DNA of 39,653 bases, from positions 171,926 to 211,578 of the forward strand of contig NZ_QQRU01000001.1 of the NCBI RefSeq assembly GCF_003428885.1, given 5' to 3'. Shown here piece after piece: positions 19,141 through 27,972 of this stretch. Position 1 is the stretch's first letter. The number at the start of each line of letters is the position of its first letter. The notes under the pieces are model-generated. The model saw only the letters and a list, made by a program, of their open reading frames with translations, was not told where the DNA came from and ran no database searches. The position numbers were made by a program, and so were the translations under genes. This stretch comes from Streptococcus sp. LQJ-218. GTDB taxonomy: Bacteria > Bacillota > Bacilli > Lactobacillales > Streptococcaceae.

Positions 19141-20019
19141 TTAAAAGTAAATGAAAACCGACAACCATTGCCCATCTGTGCTTAGTTTCATCTCTGCACC
19201 GAGAAGATGACATAATTCCTCAGTGATATAAAGGCCTAAACCAGAGGATTCTTCTGTGTCTGATAGATTTTCAGAATAAAAACGGTTGCTGAGCTTTTCT
19301 ATTTTGTTGATGGGCTGTTTAACAAGGTTTGAAATCTCTAAGACAAACTGTTCTTTTTCCTTTCTCAAAGATAGCCGCGCTTCTTCCTTGCCATGCTTGA
19401 GGACATTTCCAAGCAGATTTTGTAAAATTCTATCCAGTAAGTCTTCATCGGTCCTCGTTGTTAAACCAGCTTCAACCTTAAAATCAAGCGTGATATTTGC
19501 CGCCTGAAAAACATCATAATAAGCCAGAGTCTTTTTGGTAATAAAAGCGGAAAGGTCCACTTCTTCCAGTTTCGGTTTGACGGCTCCTTCCATCAAACGA
19601 CGATATTCTAGGAGTGCCTCCAAACGTTTAGAAACTAAATCAAGATGCTGGGCGATTTTTTGTAAGGTTTCTGATTTGTTTTCAGGAGTTTTTATCAATT
19701 GTTGGGTGTAGCCTGAAGCGATAGTCAGAGGTGTCCGAATATCATGGGCGATATTGCTGATGGCCATATCCAGAGTCTGTTTTTCCCTTTTCATAACCAA
19801 CCGAGATTGTTCCACTTCCTGAAATAGATTCTCAATCTGCTGGTAGAGTTGTAAAAAATGTTTGGAAAAAATGTTGACTCCTACTCTTTTCATACTACCT
19901 GTGAGAATCTTGTCTTCAATCTGTTGACTCAAGTTTTTAAGTGCTAGATGATAGCGAATCAATGCAATCGATAAAATAATTAGGAGTACCAATAGGATAA
20001 AGATTATCATGTAGGTCAT
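19141..20019 (-). CDS. Sensor histidine kinase
   Basis: A 292-residue membrane kinase, starting at ATG 20019 behind AAAGGAGACAAG. The ATG overlaps the regulator stop as ATGA. There is a single N-terminal hydrophobic segment (residues 4-24) and almost no extracellular domain. A linker helix, the DHp domain with phosphorylated His in SNIAHDIRTPLT (about residue 102), and an HATPase domain follow. The ATPase domain has the N box NLLGNVLKHG and the G box ESSGLGLYI. The lack of a sensor domain resembles kinases paired with peptide-resistance transporters, where the transporter itself can act as sensor; that is inference here. The partner regulator is upstream in the same operon and the ABC exporter is convergent. 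Confidence 0.9.
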   Translation of the reverse strand: MTYMIIFILLVLLIILSIALIRYHLALKNLSQQIEDKILTGSMKRVGVNIFSKHFLQLYQQIENLFQEVEQSRLVMKREKQTLDMAISNIAHDIRTPLTIASGYTQQLIKTPENKSETLQKIAQHLDLVSKRLEALLEYRRLMEGAVKPKLEEVDLSAFITKKTLAYYDVFQAANITLDFKVEAGLTTRTDEDLLDRILQNLLGNVLKHGKEEARLSLRKEKEQFVLEISNLVKQPINKIEKLSNRFYSENLSDTEESSGLGLYITEELCHLLGAEMKLSTDGQWLSVFIYF

Positions 20020-20717
20020 TGCTTGTCTCCTTTTAATCTTACCCCAACTCCCCAAATGGTTTCAATATATTCTTGATTTGGGTCAAGCTGGTTTAATTTT
20101 TTACGAAGATTACTCAAATGCGTATTGAGGGTATTATCTCCAGGTAGATAGCTCTCCTCCCAGACCAATTCATAAAGTTCTTCCTTGGTAAAGATTTTCT
20201 TTGGATGTTTGAGTAGAGTTTGAAGAATCAAGCATTCTTTCTTGGCAAGGCGAATCGTTTCCTGGCTATTTTTGATTTCAAAACTTTCTGCATCAAACCG
20301 GATATTTTTCAAGTTTTGTGGTAGATTTTCAGTTTTTACTATTTCCACAGGCTGTTTTTCTACACTTTGGCGTAATTGAACAGTAACTCTAGCAAAGACT
20401 TCGTCCAAATCAAAAGGTTTCACTATGTAATCATTGGCACCGTCTAAGAGATATTGACTGATTAACTTCTTATCGCTCAAAGCCGTTAGCATAATGACTG
20501 GAATTTGACTTTGTTCCCTGATGGCTTTTAAAACCTGATCCCCATTTTTCCCAGGAAGCATGATATCTAGTAAAACGAGGTCAATTCCACCTTGGTCAAA
20601 AAGCATGATTCCTTCTGTTCCTGAAAAGGCTTGAATCACCTCATGCTCCTCAGTAAGAAGTGTTCGCAAAATTTCTTGAATGTCACTATTGTCTTCGATA
20701 ACCAAAATCCTAGCCAT
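20016..20717 (-). CDS. OmpR-family response regulator
   Basis: A 233-residue two-domain regulator. The start is ATG 20717 (MARILVIEDNSD), with GAAAGG nine bases upstream; a TTG three codons earlier is less likely. The receiver domain has the acidic pair ED near residue 8-9, the phospho-acceptor Asp in LVLLDIMLPGKNG (about 51), and the conserved Thr/Lys switch residues (MLTALSD, YIVKPFD). The C-terminal winged-helix domain shows KECLILQTLLKHP, LYELVWEE and the NTLNTHLSNLRKKL recognition helix. It is expressed with the kinase from an extended -10 promoter. Its best candidate target is the CTTTAGAAA direct repeat before the ABC exporter. I do not recognise it as one of the named pneumococcal systems. 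Confidence 0.92.
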   Translation of the reverse strand: MARILVIEDNSDIQEILRTLLTEEHEVIQAFSGTEGIMLFDQGGIDLVLLDIMLPGKNGDQVLKAIREQSQIPVIMLTALSDKKLISQYLLDGANDYIVKPFDLDEVFARVTVQLRQSVEKQPVEIVKTENLPQNLKNIRFDAESFEIKNSQETIRLAKKECLILQTLLKHPKKIFTKEELYELVWEESYLPGDNTLNTHLSNLRKKLNQLDPNQEYIETIWGVGVRLKGDKQ

Positions 20718-20739
20718 AAATACCAACCTTTCTGCAACT

Positions 20740-20748
20740 ATTATAGCA
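20740..20748 (-). promoter_or_regulatory. Promoter of the two-component system
   Basis: TATAAT at 20740-20745 is preceded by TGC (extended -10). It lies about 22 bp before the regulator start. No copy of the CTTTAGAAA repeat is nearby, so no sign of autoregulation. Confidence 0.55.
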
Positions 20749-20774
20749 TGTTTTATTGATAAAGCTTAAACAGA

Positions 20775-20807
20775 AAGGCTCCTCGCATAAAAGCGCGAGA
20801 AAGCCTT
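20775..20807 (-). terminator. Terminator of the polyamine operon
   Basis: A two-part stem, AAGGCT/AGCCTT outside and CTCGC/GCGAG inside, lies about 100 bp after the aguB stop. It is followed on the minus strand by TCTGTTT. The 100 bp between stop and hairpin contain TTGCTAG direct repeats and a GCTAG/CTAGC inverted repeat but no ORF. Confidence 0.65.
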
Positions 20808-20907
20808 AGAGGGTTAAAATATAAAATCCACTTGCTAGATGACATAGTATCCTTGTAGTTGCTAGTGAAAACGAGTCTAGCAGAATGAATCTCTCATTTC
20901 TCCCCTA

Positions 20908-21783
20908 CTAGTCCGTAATGCGTTGATACATTTCGGGTCTTCTATCTCGAAACAAGCCCCAGTTTAGGCGTTCGCTTGCTCCCTTGTCTAGATCATAAGT
21001 AGCTAACAGAACAGCTTCTCCTTGTCTTTCAGCTCGCTCTAGAATAACTCCTGTTTCATCCGTCATAAAGGACGATCCGTAGAAGTTAAGACTAGAATTT
21101 TGCCCACCATTTTCCTCACTTGGAGTGACTCCCTCTAATCCATAACGATTGGCTGCGATGACTGGAACAATATTTGCTGCTGCATGCCCTTGCATGGTAC
21201 GTTGCCAGTGACCACAACTGTCCGTATCTAGGATAGGCTCAGAGCCAATAGCGGTTGGATAAAAGAGCAATTCAGCACCATTCAATGTAAGACAGCGCGC
21301 TGTTTCAGGAAACCATTGGTCCCAACAGATGCCAATCCCAATCTTAGCATAGCGAGTATCCCAGACCTTGAAACCTGTGTTGCCAGGCGTAAAATAAAAC
21401 TTTTCTTGATAGTAATGATCATCTGGTATATGGGTCTTTCGATAAACACCCAACACCACACCATCTGCATCAATGATAGCAATGGAGTTATACAAGACAT
21501 TGCCATCTTTTTCATAGAAACTGATCGGTAAAACGACTTCTAGTTCTTTAGCAAGCTCCTTAAAATGCAAAATGGCTGTATTTTCTGTCACCGACTGGGC
21601 ATGCTGGTAGTAGTCATACTGACGTTCCTGACAGAAATAGGGACGTTCAAACAACTCGGGTAAGAGAATGATTTGTGCGCCTTGTTCTGCAGCTTGACGT
21701 ACTAGGCGTTCCGCCGTTTGAATATTTGTTGTCACATCCTTGGCGCATTGCATCTGAATGGCTGCAACCGTTACATTTCTCAT
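20908..21783 (-). CDS. aguB: N-carbamoylputrescine amidohydrolase
   Basis: A 291-residue nitrilase-superfamily enzyme that converts N-carbamoylputrescine to putrescine, CO2 and ammonia, the last step of the agmatine deiminase route. The catalytic triad is visible: Glu in LLPELFERPYF (about residue 42), Lys in VYRKTHIPDD (about 119) and Cys in IGIGICWDQWFPE (about 156). The WFPE and KTHIPDD contexts are typical of AguB rather than of other nitrilases. It is the last gene of the polyamine operon, 9 bp after aguA, with GGAGAAAAAG as ribosome site. Confidence 0.95.
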   Translation of the reverse strand: MRNVTVAAIQMQCAKDVTTNIQTAERLVRQAAEQGAQIILLPELFERPYFCQERQYDYYQHAQSVTENTAILHFKELAKELEVVLPISFYEKDGNVLYNSIAIIDADGVVLGVYRKTHIPDDHYYQEKFYFTPGNTGFKVWDTRYAKIGIGICWDQWFPETARCLTLNGAELLFYPTAIGSEPILDTDSCGHWQRTMQGHAAANIVPVIAANRYGLEGVTPSEENGGQNSSLNFYGSSFMTDETGVILERAERQGEAVLLATYDLDKGASERLNWGLFRDRRPEMYQRITD

Positions 21784-21792
21784 CTTTTTCTC

Positions 21793-22878
21793 CTATTCTG
21801 GGATTTGTTGGGTAATGCAGTGGATATTGCCACCACCTAAGAGAATATCTCTTGCAGGAATTCCGACAACATCTCGGTCTGGGAAACACTGGCTGAGAAT
21901 ATCCAAGGCCACTTGATCGTTAGCATCCCGAAATTGAGGCACCAAGACAGATTTATTGGCGATATAAAAATTCACATAGGAAGCCGCAAGACGCTCTCCC
22001 TCATAACGCTCCTCTTCCCCTTCTTCATAGGTATAGCCTGGTAAATCTTCTTCTGTAACGACTTGATGACGAGCTGGAACCGGGAGTTTATGAATAGTGA
22101 AGGGACGGCCTTTTGCATCAGTTTCCTTCTCTAAGAGAGCTAGATCAGCTGCAGACATGGCATACTGGGGATCATCTTGGTCTTCTGTCCATGCTAAAAC
22201 AAGCTCTGCAGGACCAACAAAGGCTGCCACATTATCGACGTGTTCATTTGTCTCATCCTGATAAATACCATAAGGCAACCAGATAACTTTTTCGGCACCA
22301 AGACTCTCTAGTAAGGTTTCTTCAATCTCCTCTTTAGTCAGGTGAGGATTGCGACCAGGACTGAGCAAGCAACTTTCTGTAACAAGAATCGTACCTTGAC
22401 CGTCACTGTGAATAGCTCCACCTTCTAGTACAAAAGGTTTGGCATCGTAAACAGGCATTTCCAAGGCCTGAGCAAAACGACTGGCTACTTGGTCATCATC
22501 TTCATAATCTTGATACAGACCATCAATAGCACCACCCCAAGCATTGAAAGACCAGTCTACTGACAATTTTTTCCTTTTATCATTGAGGAGAATGGTCGGC
22601 CCTGTATCACGCGCCCAGGCATCATTTGTCTGAATATCTAAATAAACAACATTGTCTCCAAGATAAGATTGTGCTTCAGATAGATAGTCTTGCTCCACCA
22701 AAAGATAAACTGTTTCCCATTGGGCAATGATTTTGATAATCTGGCTAAAGGCCTTCTTAGCGGCCTTTCCTTCAAAAGGCCAAGATCCGGGTCGAGTCGG
22801 CCAGATCATGAGAGTCCCATGATGGGGTTCATACTCTGCAGGCATACGATAACCTAATTTCTTTGGGCTGTCCATCAT
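21793..22878 (-). CDS. aguA: Agmatine deiminase
   Basis: A 361-residue enzyme of the guanidino-group-modifying superfamily that hydrolyses agmatine to N-carbamoylputrescine and ammonia. Features seen: the N-terminal [16 protein letters not shown] motif, [11 protein letters not shown] (substrate Asp and Arg), [23 protein letters not shown] (catalytic His and Asp) and the C-terminal LLGGGNIHC with the nucleophilic Cys. The start overlaps the nspC stop as ATGA. The neighbouring aguB gene uses its product, and speA supplies its substrate. Confidence 0.96.
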   Translation of the reverse strand: MMDSPKKLGYRMPAEYEPHHGTLMIWPTRPGSWPFEGKAAKKAFSQIIKIIAQWETVYLLVEQDYLSEAQSYLGDNVVYLDIQTNDAWARDTGPTILLNDKRKKLSVDWSFNAWGGAIDGLYQDYEDDDQVASRFAQALEMPVYDAKPFVLEGGAIHSDGQGTILVTESCLLSPGRNPHLTKEEIEETLLESLGAEKVIWLPYGIYQDETNEHVDNVAAFVGPAELVLAWTEDQDDPQYAMSAADLALLEKETDAKGRPFTIHKLPVPARHQVVTEEDLPGYTYEEGEEERYEGERLAASYVNFYIANKSVLVPQFRDANDQVALDILSQCFPDRDVVGIPARDILLGGGNIHCITQQIPE

Positions 22879-24002
22879 GATAATCTCTCCTTAAAGTCTT
22901 TGTAGCCAAATGCTTTGACTAGACTGCACTCACCCTCTTTATCCATGAGATACAAACTTGGAAGCCCAATGCCGTTAAAGGTATTATTTTTGACAAAGGA
23001 GTAAATAGCCATGTCTTCAAAGTAAAGTCTATCTCCAATTTCAACTGGATTTTCAAAACTATAATCACCAATCACATCGCCTGTCAGACAAGTATTGGAA
23101 GAAAGTCTGTAAGTATGGGCTTTTTCCTGTGCCTCAAAGCCATTTCTCAAAGGTGGACGATAGGGCATCTCAAGTACATCAGGCATATGGCAGGTCGCAG
23201 AGGCGTCTAAAACCAAGATTTCCATACCATTTTCGACAATATCTAAGACTTCTGTCGCTAGATAACCCGCATTAAGGGCAATCGCTTCTCCTGGCTCGAT
23301 ATAGACGTCAAGGTTATAAGTTTCTTGAATGCGTTTAATCTCAGAAATTAGTAAGTCCACATCATAGTCATCTCTCGTAATATGATGACCTCCACCCATA
23401 TTGAGCCATTTAACTTGATGCAAATAAGCTCCAAACTGGTCTTCTACTGCTTTTAAGGTTGTCTCTAAATCATCTGCCCCCTGCTCACAGAGGGTATGAA
23501 AATGAAGACCATCCACCAAATCTAGTAAATCACTCGGAATCCTGTCTAGAGTGACTCCAAAACGGGAGCCAGGTGCACAAGGGTCATAGAGCGCGTGGTC
23601 ACCTTGCGTTGAACATTGAGGGTTTATGCGCAAACCAACACTGATACCAGCATCTCGACAACGTTGACCATATTTTCGTAATTGTCTCTCTGAGTTAAAA
23701 ACAATATGATCAGATATTTTCAGTAGCTCTTCCATATCTGATTCCTTGAAAGCTGGTGCAAAAACATGGACTTCCCCAGGGAACTCTTCTCTAGCTAACT
23801 TAGCCTCATAGAGTCCACTAGCTGTCGTACCTGACAGATATTGACTAATTAAAGGATAGGTTTTGTAGAGAGAATAAGCCTTTTGAGCTAGCAAAACCTT
23901 ACAACCTGCCTTTTCCTGAACCTGGTGCAGAACACTACAATTTTTTTCTAGTTTTGCTAAATCAATGACATAGGCTGGTGTTGGTACTTGTTCTAGCTTC
24001 AT
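22875..24002 (-). CDS. nspC: Carboxynorspermidine/carboxyspermidine decarboxylase
   Basis: A 375-residue PLP enzyme of the alanine-racemase fold (fold III) that decarboxylates carboxyspermidine to spermidine or carboxynorspermidine to norspermidine. The PLP lysine is in [10 protein letters not shown] near residue 41. HFHTLCE, NMGGGHH and the [13 protein letters not shown] motif line the cofactor site. The Cys of [14 protein letters not shown] matches the catalytic Cys region of this decarboxylase group. It overlaps the preceding dehydrogenase gene by one base (TAATG) and aguA by four, so the three are translated as a block. Confidence 0.93.
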   Translation of the reverse strand: MKLEQVPTPAYVIDLAKLEKNCSVLHQVQEKAGCKVLLAQKAYSLYKTYPLISQYLSGTTASGLYEAKLAREEFPGEVHVFAPAFKESDMEELLKISDHIVFNSERQLRKYGQRCRDAGISVGLRINPQCSTQGDHALYDPCAPGSRFGVTLDRIPSDLLDLVDGLHFHTLCEQGADDLETTLKAVEDQFGAYLHQVKWLNMGGGHHITRDDYDVDLLISEIKRIQETYNLDVYIEPGEAIALNAGYLATEVLDIVENGMEILVLDASATCHMPDVLEMPYRPPLRNGFEAQEKAHTYRLSSNTCLTGDVIGDYSFENPVEIGDRLYFEDMAIYSFVKNNTFNGIGLPSLYLMDKEGECSLVKAFGYKDFKERLS

Positions 24003-25261
24003 TAGTCCACCATTTGTGGATTTTCAACCACAACCCATGGCAAACCGTATTTATTTAAAGCTTCCATGAATGGGTCTGGATCCAACTCTTCAAGGTTATA
24101 AACTCCAGGCTGTTTCCATGTACCATCCATCACTAATTTTGTCCCAATCATGGCTGGAACACCTGTTGTGTAAGAAATGGCTTGTGAACCAACCTCTGCA
24201 TAGCACTCCTGATGGTCGCAAACATTGTAAATGTAGATTGTCTTTTCAACGCCATCTTTGACACCTGTAAAGATACAGCCGATATTTGTTTTTCCAACTG
24301 TACGTGGGCCAAGGCTTGCAGGATCTGGAAGCAAGGCTTTCAAAAATTGAATTGGTACGATTTCTTTTCCATTAAAATTAATAGCATCTGTACGAAGGAG
24401 CCCAACATTTTCCAAGCATTTCATGTGAGTTAGATAAGATTGACCAAAAGTCATAAAGAAGCGAATCCGTTTAACTCCAGGAATATTCTTTGCTAATGAT
24501 TCGATTTCTTCATGGTGGAGGAGATACATATCTTTTTGACCAACTTGAGGGAAATCGTACTCACGCTTGATAGACATAGCTTCAACCTCAACCCATTTCC
24601 CACCTTCCCAGTAAGAGCCTGGCGCAGAAACCTCACGGAGATTAATTTCTGGGTTAAAATTAGTTGCAAATGGATAACCGTGGTCACCACCATTACAGTC
24701 TAAAATATCGATATAGTGGATTTCATCAAAGTAGTGTTTGAGGGCGTATGCTGAAAAGACGCTGGTCACCCCTGGGTCAAAACCAGAACCAAGTAGAGCA
24801 GTTAAGCCTGCTTCCTTGAATTTATCTTGGTAAGCCCATTGCCATGAGTAGTCAAAGTAAGCAGTAAAACCAAGTTCTTTGCAACGTTTCTCATAAATAG
24901 CACGCCATTCAGGGTCTTCTGTGTCTTCTGCTTCGTAGTTGGCTGTATCGATATAGTGGACACCTGTTGCCAAACAAGCATCCATAATGGTCAAATCTTG
25001 GTATGGTAAAGCTACGTTCAAAACAGCTTCTGGTTTGTAGCTTTCAATCAGGGCAATCACTTCTTCGACCTTGTCAGCATCAAGAGCAGCTGTCTCAATC
25101 TTTGTACTTGTTTTTCCTTCTAATTTAGCCTTTAAGTCATCACATTTTGACTTGGTACGACTAGCAATCATAATCTCTTTAAACGTTTCGCTGTCTTGGC
25201 AAATTTTTGAAATAGCAACTTGGGCAACGCCCCCACATCCAATAACTAATAAACGACTCAT
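24002..25261 (-). CDS. Carboxy(nor)spermidine dehydrogenase (saccharopine-dehydrogenase-like)
   Basis: A 419-residue NAD(P)-dependent enzyme often annotated as saccharopine dehydrogenase. Next to nspC it is best read as carboxyspermidine dehydrogenase, which condenses putrescine (or diaminopropane) with aspartate semialdehyde. The N-terminal Rossmann motif is VIGCGGVAQVA (residues 6-16). GSGFDPGVTSVFSAY and NCNGG-like segments (DILDCNGGDHGYPF) are characteristic of the family. It overlaps the speE stop by four bases. A lysine-biosynthesis role is unlikely because bacteria of this group do not use the saccharopine route. Confidence 0.9.
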   Translation of the reverse strand: MSRLLVIGCGGVAQVAISKICQDSETFKEIMIASRTKSKCDDLKAKLEGKTSTKIETAALDADKVEEVIALIESYKPEAVLNVALPYQDLTIMDACLATGVHYIDTANYEAEDTEDPEWRAIYEKRCKELGFTAYFDYSWQWAYQDKFKEAGLTALLGSGFDPGVTSVFSAYALKHYFDEIHYIDILDCNGGDHGYPFATNFNPEINLREVSAPGSYWEGGKWVEVEAMSIKREYDFPQVGQKDMYLLHHEEIESLAKNIPGVKRIRFFMTFGQSYLTHMKCLENVGLLRTDAINFNGKEIVPIQFLKALLPDPASLGPRTVGKTNIGCIFTGVKDGVEKTIYIYNVCDHQECYAEVGSQAISYTTGVPAMIGTKLVMDGTWKQPGVYNLEELDPDPFMEALNKYGLPWVVVENPQMVD

Positions 25262-26118
25262 TTTTTCCCTTCCTCTTCTTCTAAAATGTCCTCTACATAC
25301 TTGGGCAACATAAAGGCTCCCACGTGTAAGTTTGCAGTGTAGTATTCTGTGAAAAGCTGACGTTTTTTCCAGCCTTCCTTGTCAAAATCTTTAACAGGGT
25401 GGTATTTTTTCGAAGCAAATCCAAACAACCAATAGCCAGCAGGACTAGTTGGAATATGGGCCTGATAAACCCGACTGATTGGAAAGGCTTGATTGACCTT
25501 GCGGTGCATGCTTCGGCATGCTGACTCATCCTCGTCAAAGAAGGGACTCCCATGCTGGTAGATCATGATACCATCTTCCTTCAGAGCTCGATAACTGTTT
25601 CCGTAAAATTCCTTGGTAAAGAGCCCTTCCGTATGACCAAACGGATCTGTCGCATCGTTAATGATAATATCGTAATCATCTTCACAGTTTCGCAAAAATC
25701 TCAGTCCATTTTGGTAGTAAATGGTGACACGAGGATCATCAAGCCCAGCAGTAAAGTCTGGAAAATACTCACGACAGACCTCAACCAACATCTCATCTGG
25801 TTCCACAATATCGATTTGCTCCAATTCTGGATAGAGTGTCAAAACCTGAGCAACACCACCGTCACCACCCCCAATAACCAAGACTTTCTTTGGATTGGGA
25901 TGGACAGCCATAGGAACGTGGACAGTCATTTCGTTGTAGACAAAGTCATCTGCATCTGAGAACAAGACATGCCCATTTAAAATCAAAATCTTTCCAAAAG
26001 CTGGCGTATCTAATACTTCAATATCCTGCCACTCACTTTTTCCAGCATAGAGTTGCTTGGCAGTTCTCAGGGATAATTTCACATCTGGAGTATGAACTTC
26101 AGAAAACCATAAATCCAT
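25258..26118 (-). CDS. speE: Spermidine synthase
   Basis: A 286-residue aminopropyltransferase that moves the aminopropyl group of decarboxylated S-adenosylmethionine to putrescine. The signature VLVIGGGDGGVAQVL lies near residue 80, followed by VEPDEMLVEVCREYFP. The catalytic NDATDPFGHTEGLF segment contains the Asp dyad, and the gatekeeping GSPFFDEDE is present. The start codon directly follows the speA stop with no gap. No speD (the enzyme making the decarboxylated donor) is in the window, so how the donor is supplied is open. Confidence 0.95.
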   Translation of the reverse strand: MDLWFSEVHTPDVKLSLRTAKQLYAGKSEWQDIEVLDTPAFGKILILNGHVLFSDADDFVYNEMTVHVPMAVHPNPKKVLVIGGGDGGVAQVLTLYPELEQIDIVEPDEMLVEVCREYFPDFTAGLDDPRVTIYYQNGLRFLRNCEDDYDIIINDATDPFGHTEGLFTKEFYGNSYRALKEDGIMIYQHGSPFFDEDESACRSMHRKVNQAFPISRVYQAHIPTSPAGYWLFGFASKKYHPVKDFDKEGWKKRQLFTEYYTANLHVGAFMLPKYVEDILEEEEGKK

Positions 26119-27573
26119 CTAGTTCTCCTTTCTTTCAATAACGTTGATGTGATTGACCTCTGGATCTTCCGTTCCTTGGAGGGAACAACCACGTTCCTTT
26201 GCAAATTGGATATAATCGACAATTTCTCGTGTAATGCGTTCACCTGGCGCTAGGATTGGAATTCCTGGAGGATAACACATGACAAATTCCCCACAGACTT
26301 GGCCAACGGATTCGTCTAATGTTAAGCTTCTTCTCTCTGCATAGAAGGCTTCCTGAGGAGATAGCACCAACTCGGGCTGGATATATTCTCCAGCAATCAA
26401 GTCCTTTCCATCTCGTGAGTAGAGTCTCTTGATATCAGCTAAAGCACCAACCAAACGTTCAATGTCTTGAATGCGGTCACCAATTGAAATGTAGGCCAAG
26501 ATATTGCCGATATCACCAAACTCAATCTGAATGTCATATTCATCTCGTAAGAGATCATAAACCTCAATCCCTGTTAGACCAATACCCTGAGTGTAAACTG
26601 ACAGCTTGGTTACATCAAAATCACAAACCGACACACCATCTACTAGTTCTTTTGAGTAGGCATAGTAGCCACCGATGGCATTGATTTCACGACGAGCATA
26701 CTCGGAGAGCTCAATAACCTTCTCAAAGGACTCTTTGCCACGAAGGGATAAGTTGCGACGTGAAATATCTAAACTAGCCATCAACAAGTAAGAGGCGGAT
26801 GTTGACTGGGTCAGGTTGATGATTTGACGAACGTATTCAGGATTCATCTGCTCCCCGATTAAAAGAAGCGAACTTTGGGTCAAACTCCCACCAGACTTAT
26901 GCATAGAAACTGCTGCCATATCAGCACCTGCATCCATAGCAGACAGAGGAAGTTTATCTGTAAAATGCAGATGAGCACCGTGTGCCTCGTCTACTAAGAC
27001 TTTCATTCCTGCGGCATGAGCCATCTCTGTTAATCCCTTAAGATCTGAACAAATCCCATAATAAGTTGGATTGTTAATGAGGATAGCCTTGGCATCCGGA
27101 TGGTCCTTAATAGCTTGTGCCACACGATCATTTTCAAGACCTAAAGCGATACCAATCTTAGGATCCACACTCATCTCGATATAGATGGGAATAGCTCCAC
27201 ACAAAACAAGGGCATTGATAGCTGATTTATGGACATTTCGAGGAAGGATGATTTTATCTCCAGCTTTACAAGTGGAGAGAATCATGGTCTGCACGGATGA
27301 GGTTGTCCCGCCAATCATTAAAAAGGCATGAGCAGCACCGAAAGCCTCTGCTGCTAGTTCTTCAGCTTCGCGAATAATCGAAATAGGATGTCCTAGATTG
27401 TCCAAGGGCTTCATCGAATTGACATCAATACCAACGCATTTTTCCCCTAAAAGTTCCACTAATTCTGGATTCCCACGACCACGTTTGTGACCAGGTACAT
27501 CAAATGGTACAATTCTTTTCTTTCGTAATTTGACCAGCCCCTCATAGATGGGGGCTTGGTTTTGATTTAACAT
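26119..27573 (-). CDS. speA: Arginine/lysine/ornithine decarboxylase, probably arginine decarboxylase
   Basis: PLP-dependent fold-I decarboxylase of the short Orn/Lys/Arg group, 484 residues from ATG 27573 (MLNQNQAPIYEGL). GGAG lies 12 bases upstream of that codon. In-frame starts at 27597 and 27609 are possible. Features: VPFDVPGHKRGRG at the N-terminus, GGTTSSVQTMIL (cofactor phosphate site), VDEAHGAHLHF (Asp and His binding PLP) and SMHKSGGSLTQSS with the Schiff-base Lys. The C-terminal domain has PPGIPILAPGE. Annotations often say lysine decarboxylase. The aguA/aguB genes downstream make arginine to agmatine the sensible reaction, and I recall experimental support for this in the pneumococcal homologue. 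It is the first gene of the polyamine operon. Confidence 0.93.
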   Translation of the reverse strand: MLNQNQAPIYEGLVKLRKKRIVPFDVPGHKRGRGNPELVELLGEKCVGIDVNSMKPLDNLGHPISIIREAEELAAEAFGAAHAFLMIGGTTSSVQTMILSTCKAGDKIILPRNVHKSAINALVLCGAIPIYIEMSVDPKIGIALGLENDRVAQAIKDHPDAKAILINNPTYYGICSDLKGLTEMAHAAGMKVLVDEAHGAHLHFTDKLPLSAMDAGADMAAVSMHKSGGSLTQSSLLLIGEQMNPEYVRQIINLTQSTSASYLLMASLDISRRNLSLRGKESFEKVIELSEYARREINAIGGYYAYSKELVDGVSVCDFDVTKLSVYTQGIGLTGIEVYDLLRDEYDIQIEFGDIGNILAYISIGDRIQDIERLVGALADIKRLYSRDGKDLIAGEYIQPELVLSPQEAFYAERRSLTLDESVGQVCGEFVMCYPPGIPILAPGERITREIVDYIQFAKERGCSLQGTEDPEVNHINVIERKEN

Positions 27574-27637
27574 TATAAAGACATACTCCTTTATCATAGC
27601 TTTTTTCACCTTGTGTAAGGCTCTAAAGGATACTCAT

Positions 27638-27967
27638 GAAAAAAGAGCAGGTTTTCACCTGCTCTGCAATCTTCTGACGCGTTTATTTTGGTTTCTGTTG
27701 AGTATGTCTGTTCCTGATGTTTCCTAACTCTCTAGTAGCAAATATTACGTACTTTATTGATCGTTTCACAAGATGACGTGTGCTTTCACCACACTAAAAA
27801 TTTATGAATTAGGACAAGTGTCCTAACATCAACTTATAAAAGTAGGCTTTTAACCCTATCAATAATGTGGTTTTTCAACCACGCTTCGGCATTCAACCCT
27901 GCCTGTCCGTAGGCATTTTTTACTCGGGTTTATATTTGCTAGAAAACATCATCTCATTTTCTAAGCT
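27638..27967 (-). ncRNA. Structured leader or small RNA before the polyamine operon
   Basis: About 330 nt without a convincing ORF, bounded by a strong promoter and an intrinsic terminator. On the minus strand, bases 27942-27950 pair with 27716-27724 (9 bp, one G-U) and 27932-27941 pair perfectly with 27736-27745 (10 bp). Together these form a long-range closing helix with an 11-nt bulge. Inside are local hairpins at 27901-27914 (GCCT/AGGC), 27867-27882 (GTGGTT-GAAA-AACCAC, a GNRA-type loop), 27809-27826 (TTAGGAC/GTCCTAA) and 27778-27794 (GTGTG/CACAC). The terminator follows at 27639-27665, and speA starts about 65 bp later with no promoter in between. It does not show the tag and ends of tmRNA, the conserved core words of RNase P RNA, or T-box or common riboswitch consensus words that I know. 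A 6S-type RNA or a family I do not recognise is possible. Confidence 0.65.
27639..27665 (-). terminator. Intrinsic terminator between structured RNA and speA
   Basis: AGAGCAGGT/ACCTGCTCT, a perfect 9-bp stem with a GAAA loop, followed by six T on the minus strand. It lies about 65 bp upstream of the speA start. Since no promoter is visible between it and speA, expression of the operon probably needs read-through. Confidence 0.85.
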
Positions 27968-27972
27968 TCATT

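Noticed and set aside
24002..25261. Saccharopine dehydrogenase in lysine metabolism
   Set aside because: Operon context with nspC and speE points to carboxyspermidine dehydrogenase.
27638..27967. Lysine riboswitch upstream of an Orn/Lys/Arg decarboxylase
   Set aside because: A GCCGAAG-like word occurs, but the GAGGTGC/GAGTA context and the five-helix arrangement of the lysine element are not present in order.
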